The notes beneath the pieces were generated by a model. That model searched no databases, was not told the origin of the DNA, and was given only the letters and a program-made list of their open reading frames with translations. A DNA stretch of 64,000 nt from Flavivirga spongiicola (lineage in GTDB: Bacteria > Bacteroidota > Bacteroidia > Flavobacteriales > Flavobacteriaceae): contig NZ_JAUOEO010000001.1 of the NCBI RefSeq assembly GCF_030540825.1, positions 965,001 to 1,029,000 of the forward strand. Direction: 5' to 3'. Positions 16,459-26,814 of the stretch are shown in pieces. The position numbers were made by a program, and so were the translations under genes. Position 1 is the stretch's first letter, and the number at the start of each line of letters is the position of its first letter.

Positions 16459-16796
16459 TAACTATTTGAATTATTAAATACGTTTTTAATAAATGTAAAA
16501 CTTAACTTTGCGTAGAAGAACAGATGATTTCGTTTTTTACGTTTGATAAAAATAAGAGGTATTAAGCCCTGGCCCCAGAAAATCGACCCAAGGGTCGAGG
16601 TATTAAACCTGAGATCCTGCTAGATACCAAAGCAAGTTCAGCACATGAAGCGAGATTAGTCTGCCACGACAAAGGCGTGGTTCAACTAACTGTTTTGACG
16701 CAACTTTTCAAAACAGGATTTTCCTGCCACGAAATAAACGTGGACTAATAATACAAATAGTTAAAGAACATTATTTTTAATTAACTTGAAAAAGAA
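16459..16796. other. Gene-free region with a cluster of stem-loops before the GH16 gene
   Basis: No gene seen. Four perfect short hairpins occur in 161 nt: TCGACCC/GGGTCGA (16583-16598), CCACG/CGTGG (16664-16680), CTGTTTTGA/TCAAAACAG (16690-16716) and a second CCACG/CGTGG (16727-16743). CAAGTTCAGCAC (16633-16644) recurs upstream of carA's terminator at 21885. The region looks like stacked dispersed palindromic repeats or a structured leader. Confidence 0.65.
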
Positions 16797-17624
16797 ATGA
16801 AAAAGTACTACTGGTTAATATCAATATTAACGATTTTTTTAGTCAATTGTAAAGAAGTCCCTTCTGATATCGTTGATTCATATATTTATTTACAAAAAAA
16901 TGGTAGAGACAGGATGGATTGGCGCATTATTTGGGAAGACCATTTTGATAACGCTAAGCTAGACACAACCAAATGGACTCGAATTCCACCTAATAATGCA
17001 GATTGGGGCAAACATATGACTAGTAATCAACAATGTTATTCTATTTCAAATGGAAACTTATTTTTAAAAGGGATTATCAACCAAGATACTTTGAACGATC
17101 CGAGACCTTTTTTAACAGGAGGTATATATAGCAAAGGTAAATTTGCATTTCAATACGGTAAGATTGAGATTCGTGCAAAACTTGAGAGTGCTCAAGGTGC
17201 TTGGCCCGCCATATGGATGTTAGCCGAACAAAAGAAATATGGTGCTTATCCAAGAAATGGAGAAATTGATATTATGGAACACCTTAATTTTGACGATATC
17301 ATCTACCAAACAACACACTCCTATTACACATTAGAATTAAAACAAAAAGAAACACCACCGCACCATGGAACCACAAAAGTAGATACTTCCCGTTTTAATA
17401 CTTATGGTCTGGAATGGTATCCAGATAAATTAGTATTTACTTTAAATGATGAAGAAACTTTTATATATCCAAGAGTAAAAGGGGTAGATTCGTCCCAATG
17501 GCCGTATGATCAACCCTTTTATGTTTTAATAGACCAACAACTTGGAGGGGCTTGGGTTGGTAAAGTGAACCCCGATAATCTACCGGTTCAAATGATTATA
17601 GACTTTGTAAAAGTTTATCAATAA
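16797..17624 (+). CDS. Glycoside hydrolase family 16 lipoprotein (beta-glucanase type)
   Basis: Predicted lipid-anchored endo-beta-glycanase of 275 residues. The lipobox FLVNC places the lipidated Cys at about 18. The GH16 jelly-roll starts with WRIIWEDHFDNAKLDTTKW. The catalytic signature is GEIDIMEHL, with nucleophile Glu156, Asp158 and acid/base Glu161, and the preceding AQGAWPAIWMLAE strand is typical of laminarinase/lichenase-like members. Likely substrates are beta-1,3- or mixed-linked glucans such as laminarin. Porphyranase or carrageenase activity is less likely from the motif context but not excluded. It stands alone; no SusC/SusD pair is adjacent (the nearest is 26 kb away). Confidence 0.9.
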   Translation: MKKYYWLISILTIFLVNCKEVPSDIVDSYIYLQKNGRDRMDWRIIWEDHFDNAKLDTTKWTRIPPNNADWGKHMTSNQQCYSISNGNLFLKGIINQDTLNDPRPFLTGGIYSKGKFAFQYGKIEIRAKLESAQGAWPAIWMLAEQKKYGAYPRNGEIDIMEHLNFDDIIYQTTHSYYTLELKQKETPPHHGTTKVDTSRFNTYGLEWYPDKLVFTLNDEETFIYPRVKGVDSSQWPYDQPFYVLIDQQLGGAWVGKVNPDNLPVQMIIDFVKVYQ

Positions 17625-17808
17625 TTTCGTGTAAATAATACAATCAGAACTTCTATTTATAGTTTCACCAAATTAAAGTTAGGAATTGTTAACTCTACGT
17701 ATGTGATAAATAAAAGCATCAAAAAAGTCCAGTTATTCAGTGCTTAGCACTGATTCCTATGAACATAAAAGTTCAAAATTTTAAGATTCTTTCTTATATA
17801 TTCAGTAT

Positions 17809-18723
17809 TTAATCCCGAATCAAAGGTAGTGTAGAGCAACGCAACAACCCTTCTTGTTTAGCTATTTCAGCATAAGGTACTTCTTCAACAGTAAATCCTT
17901 TTTCGCGCAGCCAAGTATTTAGTCGTGTAAAGGTTTTTTCTGAAATTATAACGTCTTCAGAAATGGAAAACACGTTACTATTCATATTATACATTTCATC
18001 CTTCGTGATTTCGAATATATTTTCCTTTCCAAAAAAGTCAACAAGCCATTCATATTCTTTTTCAACTAAAAAACCATTTTTATGTATAATGGCTTTATTT
18101 GTACCAATTGGCTGAAAACAACAATCTAAATGTAACGCATTATCTTTTGCAATGGTGTTAGACTTTCTAAGCTCAAACGATTTTACAATCTTATTAGGAA
18201 ATAGTTCTTGAATGGCTATAACCGCGTCTGTATTTGTACGAGCTGTAATAATATCTGGATAATCTTTACCTGAATAGGTTCCTATAAAAATATAATCGTT
18301 CCACGGCATCACGTCTCCTCCTTCTACATGACACGCTTCTGGTAATATAATTCTCTTTTCTTTTTCAACTTGATCCCAAACATGCTTTATAGCTTTTACC
18401 TCTTCTTCCCTATTAGGTAAAATATTAGCTCGAATAATCTTATCTTCAATTACAAAAGCAATATCCCGTGAAAATATCTGATTGCAGTCTTTTATAACTT
18501 CTGGCCGGTATACCTTGACATCATATTTTTTAAAAACAGCAGCAACAGCTTCCATTTCTAAAACCATATCTTCTTCTTTTGGGTAAGTCCCGGCTATAAC
18601 ATGCTCGATACTTTTAGGGTCGTAGCAATCTTCAACTTTTGGAATTGGTCCATTACTTTGGGCTGTACCTAAAACAACGGCTCTTAATCTTGATGTTTCA
18701 TTTTTAATATTTAATTCTAACAT
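17809..18723 (-). CDS. Arginine deiminase/amidinotransferase-family protein
   Basis: Protein of 304 residues with the guanidine-modifying fold. The N-terminal strand is LRAVVLGTAQS, then FSRDIAFVIED, the substrate-binding acidic loop EGGDVMPWNDYIFIGTYSG, the catalytic His in LHLDCCFQPIG, and a nucleophile Cys at 296 in GLLRCSTLPLIRD. The reaction is probably hydrolysis of a guanidino group (arginine, dimethylarginine or agmatine-like). The exact substrate cannot be read from sequence. It is the second enzyme of this superfamily within 3 kb (see ctlX). A TAGTTTTG -7 box precedes it and it is not overlapped by neighbours. Confidence 0.85.
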   Translation of the reverse strand: MLELNIKNETSRLRAVVLGTAQSNGPIPKVEDCYDPKSIEHVIAGTYPKEEDMVLEMEAVAAVFKKYDVKVYRPEVIKDCNQIFSRDIAFVIEDKIIRANILPNREEEVKAIKHVWDQVEKEKRIILPEACHVEGGDVMPWNDYIFIGTYSGKDYPDIITARTNTDAVIAIQELFPNKIVKSFELRKSNTIAKDNALHLDCCFQPIGTNKAIIHKNGFLVEKEYEWLVDFFGKENIFEITKDEMYNMNSNVFSISEDVIISEKTFTRLNTWLREKGFTVEEVPYAEIAKQEGLLRCSTLPLIRD

Positions 18724-18760
18724 ACTATAACCCTAAAAAGATATTTTATTATTAAGGAGG

Positions 18761-18768
18761 CAAAACTA
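18761..18768 (-). promoter_or_regulatory. -7 box of the deiminase-family gene (TAGTTTTG)
   Basis: Minus-strand TAGTTTTG fits TAnnTTTG, 37 nt before the ATG. No clear -33 TTTG was found. Confidence 0.45.
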
Positions 18769-18822
18769 ATAATAATTAAACACTTTTTGAATTATTCTAA
18801 AAATATTACTCAAAAAAAAGAA

Positions 18823-18849
18823 AAGCTTCATAATTTTTTTATGAAGCTT
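18823..18849 (-). terminator. Terminator of gltA
   Basis: An 11-bp perfect stem (18823-18833 with 18839-18849), 5-nt loop, followed on the minus strand by a T-rich tract (about 18811-18824). 26 nt beyond the gltA stop. Confidence 0.85.
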
Positions 18850-18875
18850 AATAATAATACAAAAAGTATTAAAGT

Positions 18876-20162
18876 TTATCTTTTGTTAATAGGTATAAAC
18901 TTTCTTTCTGTTTCACCAATATAAACCTGTCTAGGTCTTCCAATTGGTTCTTTACGTAAACGCATCTCTCTCCATTGTGCTATCCAACCAGGCAAACGTC
19001 CTAGAGCAAACATCACCGTAAACATATCTGTTGGTATTCCCATACCTCTATATATTATACCTGAATAAAAATCTACATTCGGGTATAATTTTCTATCTAC
19101 AAAGTAAGGATCTTCCAATGCTTCTTTTTCAAGCCCTTTTGCAATATCTAAAATGGGGTCTTCAATTCCTAAATCTCCCAAAACTTCATCTGCTGCTTTT
19201 TTAATAATTCTAGCACGAGGATCGAAATTTTTATATACACGGTGCCCAAAGCCCATTAAACGGAAAGGATCGCTTTTATCTTTCGCTTTGGCCATATACT
19301 TTTTAGTATCACCGTCATCTTGTCTAATAGCTTCTAACATTTCTAATACAGCTTGATTAGCACCACCGTGAAGTGGCCCCCAAAGTGCAGAAATACCCGC
19401 AGAAAGTGAAGCAAATAACCCTGCATGAGATGAACCTACAATTCTTACTGTAGATGTAGAACAATTTTGTTCATGATCTGCATGTAATATTAACAACTTA
19501 TCTAAAGCGTCTACTAAAATTTGGTTTTGTGTATATTCTCCATGAGGTTTTCTAAACATCATTTTCAAAATGTTTTCTACGTATCCTAAAGAATCATCTC
19601 CATAATCAAGTGGTAACCCCTGTTTTTTGCGAAGTGTCCAAGCAACTAATACTGGAAACTTTCCTAAAATCCTTACAACAGATTTATACATATCCTCCTC
19701 AGAATCTACATTTACCGAAGAAGGGTTAAATGCTGTTAAGGCACTTGTTAAAGATGATATAACTCCCATAGGATGTGCCGCTTTAGGAAAAGCATCTAAA
19801 ATCTTTTTTACATCCTCATCAACAATCGATTCTGCTTTGATATCATTATGAAATTTATCATTTTGCTCTTTAGTAGGCAATTCTCCAAAAATTAAAAGAT
19901 AAGCTACTTCCAAAAAATCAGCTTTTTCTGCTAGTTCTTCAATAGAATAACCTCTGTACCTTAAAATACCTTTTTCACCATCTAAAAATGTAATGGCGCT
20001 TTCACAAGAACCTGTATTTTTATACCCAGGATCTATAGTTATTACTCCTCCGGTAGTCCCTCTAAGTTTTGTAATATCTATAGCTACCTCGTTTTCTGTT
20101 CCTTCTACTAAAGGGAATTCATTTTTTTGACCGTTAATTTCTATGAAAGCAGTATTTGCCAT
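18876..20162 (-). CDS. gltA: Citrate synthase
   Basis: TCA-cycle entry enzyme that condenses acetyl-CoA and oxaloacetate. The frame extends upstream to 20252, but the ATG at 20162 (MANTAFIEINGQKNEFPLVE) gives 428 residues, the normal length of the hexameric GltA type. The N-terminal beta-rich domain is followed by the citrate synthase signature region FGHRVYKNFDPRA with its catalytic His, the substrate-binding segment ILHADHEQNCSTSTVRIVG, and a C-terminus ending ERKFIPINKR. A terminator follows it and another separates it from eno, so it is a single-gene unit. Confidence 0.98.
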   Translation of the reverse strand: MANTAFIEINGQKNEFPLVEGTENEVAIDITKLRGTTGGVITIDPGYKNTGSCESAITFLDGEKGILRYRGYSIEELAEKADFLEVAYLLIFGELPTKEQNDKFHNDIKAESIVDEDVKKILDAFPKAAHPMGVISSLTSALTAFNPSSVNVDSEEDMYKSVVRILGKFPVLVAWTLRKKQGLPLDYGDDSLGYVENILKMMFRKPHGEYTQNQILVDALDKLLILHADHEQNCSTSTVRIVGSSHAGLFASLSAGISALWGPLHGGANQAVLEMLEAIRQDDGDTKKYMAKAKDKSDPFRLMGFGHRVYKNFDPRARIIKKAADEVLGDLGIEDPILDIAKGLEKEALEDPYFVDRKLYPNVDFYSGIIYRGMGIPTDMFTVMFALGRLPGWIAQWREMRLRKEPIGRPRQVYIGETERKFIPINKR

Positions 20163-20282
20163 ATTTTTAAGTGAATTTATATTTGTTATGCGGAACGCTA
20201 AATTACGAAATATCGACCTATTTTTAAAGCTTATCACGAACGAATTAATCAATTTGAATATTATTAAAATTGATGCTAAATA

Positions 20283-20316
20283 AAAAAGCGATTGTTGAAA
20301 ATAACAATCGCTTTTT
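20283..20316 (-). terminator. Terminator of eno
   Basis: A 14-bp perfect stem (20283-20296 with 20303-20316) around GAAAAT. It is flanked by A- and T-runs, so it could work in both directions. 21 nt after the eno stop. Confidence 0.9.
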
Positions 20317-20337
20317 GAATAAAATATAATCGCTTCT

Positions 20338-21636
<1,299 letters not shown>

Positions 21637-21659
21637 TTATTTTTAAACTTTTAATACTT

Positions 21660-21667
21660 CAAATTTA
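21660..21667 (-). promoter_or_regulatory. -7 box of eno (TAAATTTG)
   Basis: Minus-strand TAAATTTG matches TAnnTTTG, 29 nt before the ATG. No good -33 box. Confidence 0.45.
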
Positions 21668-21960
21668 CGGTTAAATCTTGTTTGTTTTAAGATGTTTTTG
21701 AAGAAATACTCAAAAGGACATCTATAACGTTTTAGTAAAACAAAAGAGCTATTCGGTATTACTTTTTATCAACTTTAAAGTCATCTAAATCATTTCGAAA
21801 AGTTCTTTAATTTTTAGATTCCCACGTTATTCAATGTTTTACATTTTACAATAATGAATTTATGAATCTCTGATTTTACTGAAACAAGTTCAGCACAAAC
21901 GCGAGAATGGTAATTTCAACTGAAACCTCAATGTAAACCATCTAGGTTTTTTTCTAAAAT

Positions 21961-21990
21961 AAAGCCTCAAAAAATATTTTTTGAGGCTTT
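21961..21990 (-). terminator. Terminator of carA
   Basis: A 30-nt perfect palindrome (21961-21975 / 21976-21990) with a GC-rich base AAAGCCTC/GAGGCTTT and AT-rich tip, starting 9 nt below the carA stop. Confidence 0.85.
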
Positions 21991-21999
21991 TTACGTGAT

Positions 22000-23103
22000 T
22001 TATTTTTTGATATTTTCAATGAACTGGTCAAAAAGATATGACGAATCATGTGGTCCAGGACTTGCTTCAGGGTGATATTGTACCGAAAAACAATTTTTGT
22101 TTTTCATAGCTAATCCTGCAACGGTATGATCGTTTAAATGGACATGTGTTACCTGTAAATCTGAATTTGCTTCAGACTCTTCTCTATTTACCGCAAATCC
22201 ATGATTTTGAGAAGTGATCTCCCCTTTTCCAGTCACTAGGTTCTTTACAGGGTGATTGATCCCCCTATGACCGTTGTGCATTTTATAGGTAGATATACCA
22301 TTGGCTCTAGCGATAACCTGATGTCCTAAACAAATACCAAACAAAGGCAAATCTCTTTTTATAATTTCCTTTGCCAAATTCTGTGCTTCAATTAATGGCT
22401 CAGGGTCTCCTGGACCATTTGATAGAAAGTATCCATCTGGTTTAAAAGCTTCTAGATCTTCAAACTTAGCATTATATGGGAACACTTTTATGTAAGCGTC
22501 TCTACTTGCTATATTTCGTAAGATATTCTTCTTTATTCCTATATCCAAAGCCGCCACTTTATAAGTTGCATTCTCATCTCCAAAATAATAAGGTTCTTTA
22601 GTAGACACTTTTGATGCTAATTCTAAACCTTCCATGTTTGGAACTTCTGCCAATTGTTTCTTCAAACCTTCAATATTATCAACCTCTGTAGAAATAACAG
22701 CATTCATTGCTCCATGATCTCTAATATAGCTCACTAAAGCCCGGGTATCAACATCAGAAATGGCTAACAAATTGTTTTTATCTAAAAATTCTTCTAAAGA
22801 ACCTTCAGAATCAACTCTAGAATAAACATAACTGAAGTTTTTACAAATTAACCCTGCAATTTTAATAGAATCGGATTCTACTTCATCTGTATTCGTTCCG
22901 TAGTTACCAATATGCGCATTGGTAGTCACCATTAATTGACCAAAGTAAGATGGGTCCGTAAAAATCTCTTGATAACCGGTCATACCCGTGTTAAAACATA
23001 CTTCACCAAAAGATGTTCCTTGCTTGTTTCCCACTGCTTTACCGTAAAAAATAGTACCATCTGCTAGAAGAATGATCGCTTTTTGTCGTTTTTGATATTT
23101 CAT
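22000..23103 (-). CDS. carA: Carbamoyl-phosphate synthase, glutamine-hydrolysing small subunit
   Basis: Glutaminase subunit of 367 residues that supplies ammonia to CarB for carbamoyl phosphate, feeding arginine and pyrimidine synthesis. The N-terminal CarA domain (about 1-150) has ADGTIFYGKAVG and GMTGYQEIFTDPSY. The class I glutamine amidotransferase domain has the nucleophile Cys in LFGICLGHQVIA and the His/Glu dyad in FSVQYHPEASPGPHDS. carB is not adjacent. It follows the ribosomal cluster on the same strand, but a terminator after rplQ and a 200-nt gap suggest its own promoter. Confidence 0.97.
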   Translation of the reverse strand: MKYQKRQKAIILLADGTIFYGKAVGNKQGTSFGEVCFNTGMTGYQEIFTDPSYFGQLMVTTNAHIGNYGTNTDEVESDSIKIAGLICKNFSYVYSRVDSEGSLEEFLDKNNLLAISDVDTRALVSYIRDHGAMNAVISTEVDNIEGLKKQLAEVPNMEGLELASKVSTKEPYYFGDENATYKVAALDIGIKKNILRNIASRDAYIKVFPYNAKFEDLEAFKPDGYFLSNGPGDPEPLIEAQNLAKEIIKRDLPLFGICLGHQVIARANGISTYKMHNGHRGINHPVKNLVTGKGEITSQNHGFAVNREESEANSDLQVTHVHLNDHTVAGLAMKNKNCFSVQYHPEASPGPHDSSYLFDQFIENIKK

Positions 23104-23201
23104 TTTACTCTTTTACATGTTTCATAACTTTATGCGTAATCTCAACTTAAACTTTCAATTTATAAAAAAGCTCAATACATAAAGTTTCATATTCAATTGA
23201 T

Positions 23202-23224
23202 GAGATTCCCACCTGCGTGGGAAC
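23202..23224. repeat. Dispersed palindromic repeat, GAGATTCCCAC version
   Basis: TTCCCAC (23206-23212), loop CTGC, GTGGGAA (23217-23223), preceded by TGAGA. Related to elements at 37411 and 54898: the flank and 4-nt loop are conserved while stem bases change in pairs. Confidence 0.7.
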
Positions 23225-23252
23225 TTTGGGTTTTACAAAATTGCATAAAAAA

Positions 23253-23279
23253 AAGGATAAACTAAAATAGTTTATCCTT
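23253..23279 (-). terminator. Terminator of the rplQ end of the ribosomal cluster
   Basis: AAGGATAAACT (23253-23263) pairs perfectly with AGTTTATCCTT (23269-23279), loop of 5 nt. On the minus strand it is followed by a T-run (23247-23254). 25 nt below the rplQ stop. Confidence 0.88.
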
Positions 23280-23303
23280 AATATTTTAAATGCTTATTAA
23301 CAT

Positions 23304-23777
23304 TTATTCTTCTTCGTTTGTTGCTTTAGTTTCAACAACCGGAGCAGCGGCAGGTTTAGAACCACCTCTTCTACTTCTTCTTGTTGTTTTCTTAGGCTTC
23401 TTATCTGCATTGTAAATTTCGTTGTAATCTACAAGTTCTATCATAGCCATATCTGCATTATCTCCTAAACGATTACCAAGCTTAATAATTCTTGTATAAC
23501 CTCCAGGGCGATCAGCAACTTTAGCTGCAACATCCCTAAACAATTCAGCAACTGCCTCTTTTTGTCTAAGACGAGCCATCACAATACGTCTGTTGTGTGT
23601 GGTATCTTCCTTAGATTTTGTAATCATTGGCTCAACAAATTGTTTTAAAGCTTTTGCTTTAGCAACTGTTGTATTAATACGTTTGTGTTCTATTAAAGAA
23701 CAAGCCATATTTGCCAACATTGATTTTCTGTGAGCAGTTTTTCTACCTAAATGATTGAATTTTTTTCCGTGTCTCAT
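23304..23777 (-). CDS. rplQ: 50S ribosomal protein L17
   Basis: Large-subunit protein near the exit tunnel, 157 residues. The conserved part ([20 protein letters not shown] to about 120) is followed by an extra basic tail ([20 protein letters not shown]) and an acidic end. The tail makes it about 30 residues longer than the E. coli protein, a length common in Bacteroidota. Last gene of the alpha-type segment, 137 nt after rpoA. A strong terminator follows. Confidence 0.98.
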   Translation of the reverse strand: MRHGKKFNHLGRKTAHRKSMLANMACSLIEHKRINTTVAKAKALKQFVEPMITKSKEDTTHNRRIVMARLRQKEAVAELFRDVAAKVADRPGGYTRIIKLGNRLGDNADMAMIELVDYNEIYNADKKPKKTTRRSRRGGSKPAAAPVVETKATNEEE

Positions 23778-23914
23778 GACTTTTGTTTATCATCTTGCTA
23801 CCAAACTCATTTAATAGAGGAGCAAAATATGATTAATTAATTTAATTTTTAGAATAGCGTTTTCAAGTATTTACGACTGAAATCAAAAATCATCAATCGT
23901 TAATCTAAAATTCT

Positions 23915-24907
23915 CTAGTCTTTATCTAATTTATATTTACTTAAATCCATTCCAAAATTTAATCCTTTAACATTTACAAGCTCTTCAAGCTCTGTTAAAG
24001 ACTTCTTACCGAAGTTTCTGAATTTCATTAAATCGTTCTTATTGAATGATACTAAATCTCCTAAAGTATCTACTTCTGCAGCTTTTAAACAGTTAAGTGC
24101 ACGTACAGATAAATCCATATCGATCAACTTCGTTTTAAGCAACTGTCTCATATGTAATGATTCTTCATCATATGTTTCAGTTTGTGCTATTTCATCCGCT
24201 TCTAAAGTAATACGCTCATCAGAGAATAACATGAAGTGGTGAATCAATGTTTTAGCAGCTTCAGTTAAAGCATCTTGTGGTGTAATTGAACCATCAGTAA
24301 TAATTTCAAAAACTAATTTTTCATAATCAGTTTTTTGTTCTACACGATAGTTTTCAATACTATACTTAACGTTTTTTATTGGTGTGTAAATTGAATCTGT
24401 AAAGATAGTTCCTATTGGTGCAGCAGCTTTCTTATTTTCTTCTGCAGGAACATAACCTCTACCCTTTTCAATAGTAATTTCCAAGTTAAAATTAACTTTA
24501 GGATCTAAGTTACAGATAACTAATTCTGTATTTAATACTTGAAATCCTGAAATGAATTTTTGAAAATCACCAGCTGTGATTCTATCTTGACCAGAAATTG
24601 AAATTGAAATGGATTCATTATCAATATCATCAATTTGTCTTTTAAATCGTGCTTGTTTTAAATTCAAAATGATTTCTGTAACATCTTCAACGACTCCAGC
24701 AATTGCAGAAAACTCATGATCTACACCTTCAATTCTAACCGATGTAATTGCAAACCCTTCTAATGAAGAAAGCAAAACTCTTCTTAGTGCGTTACCTACT
24801 GTTAATCCGTAACCAGGTTCTAGTGGTCTGAATTCGAATTTACCTTCGAAATCAGTAGAATCAATCATGATTACTTTATCTGGTTTTTGAAAATTAAATA
24901 CTGCCAT
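23915..24907 (-). CDS. rpoA: RNA polymerase alpha subunit
   Basis: Scaffold subunit of RNA polymerase, 330 residues. The N-terminal domain (about 1-230, with [20 protein letters not shown] and [10 protein letters not shown]) dimerises and holds beta/beta'. The C-terminal domain (about 250-325, [20 protein letters not shown] and [17 protein letters not shown]) contacts activators and DNA. Standard length. It lies between rpsD (95 nt away) and rplQ, the usual alpha-operon order. Confidence 0.99.
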   Translation of the reverse strand: MAVFNFQKPDKVIMIDSTDFEGKFEFRPLEPGYGLTVGNALRRVLLSSLEGFAITSVRIEGVDHEFSAIAGVVEDVTEIILNLKQARFKRQIDDIDNESISISISGQDRITAGDFQKFISGFQVLNTELVICNLDPKVNFNLEITIEKGRGYVPAEENKKAAAPIGTIFTDSIYTPIKNVKYSIENYRVEQKTDYEKLVFEIITDGSITPQDALTEAAKTLIHHFMLFSDERITLEADEIAQTETYDEESLHMRQLLKTKLIDMDLSVRALNCLKAAEVDTLGDLVSFNKNDLMKFRNFGKKSLTELEELVNVKGLNFGMDLSKYKLDKD

Positions 24908-25002
24908 ACTTTTCTTCGTTTTAATTGTTATTTAGTTGCGCGATCTAAAAGTTTGAAGAAGACTAATAAATCCTTTGGCTAAATACCAATATGATTAATT
25001 TA

Positions 25003-25608
25003 TTATTTAGAATATAATTCGACGATGAATTGTTCGTTAATGTTTTCTGGAATTTGAATTCTAGCAGGAACAGAAACATAAGTTCCTTGCTTTGTATCAT
25101 CATTCCAAGTAATCCATTCGTAAACGTGACTTGAGTTTGATAAAGATCTTTCAATAGCCTCTAGCGACTTTGATTTTTCTCTTACAGCAACAACATCTCC
25201 AGCTTTTAATTGATAAGAAGGAATATTTACTAATTCCCCATTTACAGTAATATGTCTGTGAGATACTAATTGTCTTGCACCACTTCTAGAAGGAGAGATT
25301 CCCATTCTAAACACTACGTTATCTAATCTAGACTCACATAATTGTAATAAAACTTCACCAGTAATACCTTGTGCTGCTCTTGCTTTCTTAAATAAACCTC
25401 TAAATTGACGCTCTAAAATACCATAAGTATATTTAGCTTTTTGCTTTTCCATTAATTGGATTGCGTATTCAGATTTTTTTCCACGTCTTCTATTGTTTCC
25501 GTGTTGACCTGGAGGGTAGTTTCTTTTTTCAAAAGACTTATCATCTCCAAATATTGCTTCGCCAAATTTACGAGCGATTTTAGTTTTAGGACCAGTATAT
25601 CTTGCCAT
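25003..25608 (-). CDS. rpsD: 30S ribosomal protein S4
   Basis: 16S rRNA-binding assembly protein of 201 residues. It starts [20 protein letters not shown], with an N-terminal helical domain and an S4 RNA-binding domain (about 92-160, [20 protein letters not shown] and [13 protein letters not shown]). The N-terminus has no Cys cluster, so no zinc site. In many bacteria S4 represses the alpha operon translationally; here the 225-nt gap before it carries a hairpin and a -7 box, so it may head its own transcript with rpoA and rplQ. Confidence 0.99.
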   Translation of the reverse strand: MARYTGPKTKIARKFGEAIFGDDKSFEKRNYPPGQHGNNRRRGKKSEYAIQLMEKQKAKYTYGILERQFRGLFKKARAAQGITGEVLLQLCESRLDNVVFRMGISPSRSGARQLVSHRHITVNGELVNIPSYQLKAGDVVAVREKSKSLEAIERSLSNSSHVYEWITWNDDTKQGTYVSVPARIQIPENINEQFIVELYSK

Positions 25609-25710
25609 TTTAAATTTGTTTTTGAGAGTGATTATGAATTAAGGTCTTAATCTTATCCTTCGATAATCTTTTTTATCTCTCGTTGATACTTGTTATTATT
25701 TTTCAGTTTG

Positions 25711-25718
25711 CAAATTTA
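25711..25718 (-). promoter_or_regulatory. -7 box for an rpsD-rpoA-rplQ transcript (TAAATTTG)
   Basis: Minus-strand TAAATTTG fits TAnnTTTG, about 100 nt before rpsD and just after a terminator-like hairpin. No clear -33 TTTG. Confidence 0.4.
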
Positions 25719-25728
25719 TGCAAAAAAT

Positions 25729-25757
25729 TAATACCATCTGGTAATCAGATGATATTA
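25729..25757 (-). terminator. Terminator or attenuator between rpsK and rpsD
   Basis: Twelve-base arms (25729-25740 with 25746-25757, one G-U pair) around a 5-nt loop. On the minus strand ATTTTTTG follows. It would end or attenuate the upstream ribosomal transcript before rpsD. Confidence 0.6.
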
Positions 25758-25833
25758 ATTTTATTGACGATTCTTGATTCACAATTTATGATTTAAAACA
25801 ATCTAAAAATCGTAAATCTAAGATCGTAATTTG

Positions 25834-26217
25834 TTAAACTCTTCTACGTTTTGGAGGACGGCATCCATTATGTGGTAATGGAGTAACATCGATAATTTCT
25901 GTTACTTCAATTCCTGCATTATGAATAGAACGAATAGCAGATTCTCTACCATTTCCGGGTCCTTTAACATAAACCTTTACTTTCTTTAAACCAGCTTCTT
26001 GAGCTACAGCAGCAGCATCTTCGGCAGCCAATTGAGCAGCATAAGGTGTATTTTTCTTAGAACCTCTAAATCCCATTTTACCAGCAGAAGACCATGAAAT
26101 AACATCTCCTTTTTTGTTGGTAAGCGAAATAATAATGTTATTGAAAGAAGCTGTAACGTGAGCTTCTCCAACAGAGTCAACAATAACTTTACGTTTTTTA
26201 GTGCTTGTTTTTGCCAT
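25834..26217 (-). CDS. rpsK: 30S ribosomal protein S11
   Basis: Platform protein of the small subunit, 127 residues, containing [20 protein letters not shown] and ending with the conserved [12 protein letters not shown] tail that contacts 16S rRNA near the mRNA channel. Normal length. Separated from rpsM by 99 nt that include a short 7-nt repeat (AGTTGTT x2, 26233-26249), and from rpsD by a hairpin. Confidence 0.99.
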   Translation of the reverse strand: MAKTSTKKRKVIVDSVGEAHVTASFNNIIISLTNKKGDVISWSSAGKMGFRGSKKNTPYAAQLAAEDAAAVAQEAGLKKVKVYVKGPGNGRESAIRSIHNAGIEVTEIIDVTPLPHNGCRPPKRRRV

Positions 26218-26316
26218 ATTTTTTTAGTTTCTAGTTGTTAGTTGTTAGTATTAGAATCCTAAACTTTTACATTTCAAACAGATTCCATCCAACGACTAAA
26301 TACTAATGACTTTTAA

Positions 26317-26691
26317 TTATTTAGTTGCTTTTTTCTTATTAGCAACTGTTTTTCTTCTACCTTTTCTAGTTCTGGAGTTGTTTTTAGTACGTTGTCCTCT
26401 TAATGGAAGACCAGATCTGTGACGAATACCTCTGTAACATCCAATATCCATTAATCGCTTAATGTTTAATTGTGTTTCAGAACGTAATTCACCTTCGATT
26501 GTAAAAGATCCAACAGCTTCACGAATACCACTAATTTGGTCATCGCTCCAATCTTGAACTTTAGTACTTTCGTCAACCTTAGCCGTTGCTAAAATTTCTT
26601 TTGCTCTACTTCTACCTATTCCATAGATATAAGTTAAAGAGATTACTCCTCTTTTGTTTTTTGGTATGTCTACACCTGCAATTCTTGCCAT
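26317..26691 (-). CDS. rpsM: 30S ribosomal protein S13
   Basis: Head protein of the small subunit that bridges to L5 and tRNA, 124 residues. It starts [20 protein letters not shown] and has the helix-two-turns-helix [14 protein letters not shown], the conserved [20 protein letters not shown] segment and a basic C-terminal tail. Starts 2 nt after rpmJ on the same strand. Confidence 0.99.
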   Translation of the reverse strand: MARIAGVDIPKNKRGVISLTYIYGIGRSRAKEILATAKVDESTKVQDWSDDQISGIREAVGSFTIEGELRSETQLNIKRLMDIGCYRGIRHRSGLPLRGQRTKNNSRTRKGRRKTVANKKKATK

Positions 26692-26693
26692 AA

Positions 26694-26810
26694 TTACCCT
26701 TGTCTTTGTTTAAATCTAGGATTCTTTTTGTTTATAACGTAAAGTCTGCCTTTTCTTCGTACGATTTTACAATCCGCACTTCTCTTTTTAAGTGATGCTC
26801 TTACTTTCAT
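26694..26810 (-). CDS. rpmJ: 50S ribosomal protein L36, zinc-free form
   Basis: 38 residues beginning [20 protein letters not shown] and ending NPRFKQRQG, a very short gene between infA (4 nt) and rpsM (2 nt). The zinc ribbon of classical L36 (Cys11, Cys14, Cys27, His33) is lost: only Cys14 remains, with Ser, Asn and Phe at the other positions. This is therefore the C-minus, zinc-independent type. Confidence 0.97.
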   Translation of the reverse strand: MKVRASLKKRSADCKIVRRKGRLYVINKKNPRFKQRQG

Positions 26811-26814
26811 CGTA

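Noticed and set aside
16797..17624. GH16 gene as part of a polysaccharide utilisation locus with the SusC/SusD pairs
   Set aside because: The nearest pair is 26 kb away with the ribosomal cluster in between.
24963..25154. Minus-strand 63-residue frame overlapping the rpsD end
   Set aside because: Out-of-frame reading of rpsD with no independent start signal.
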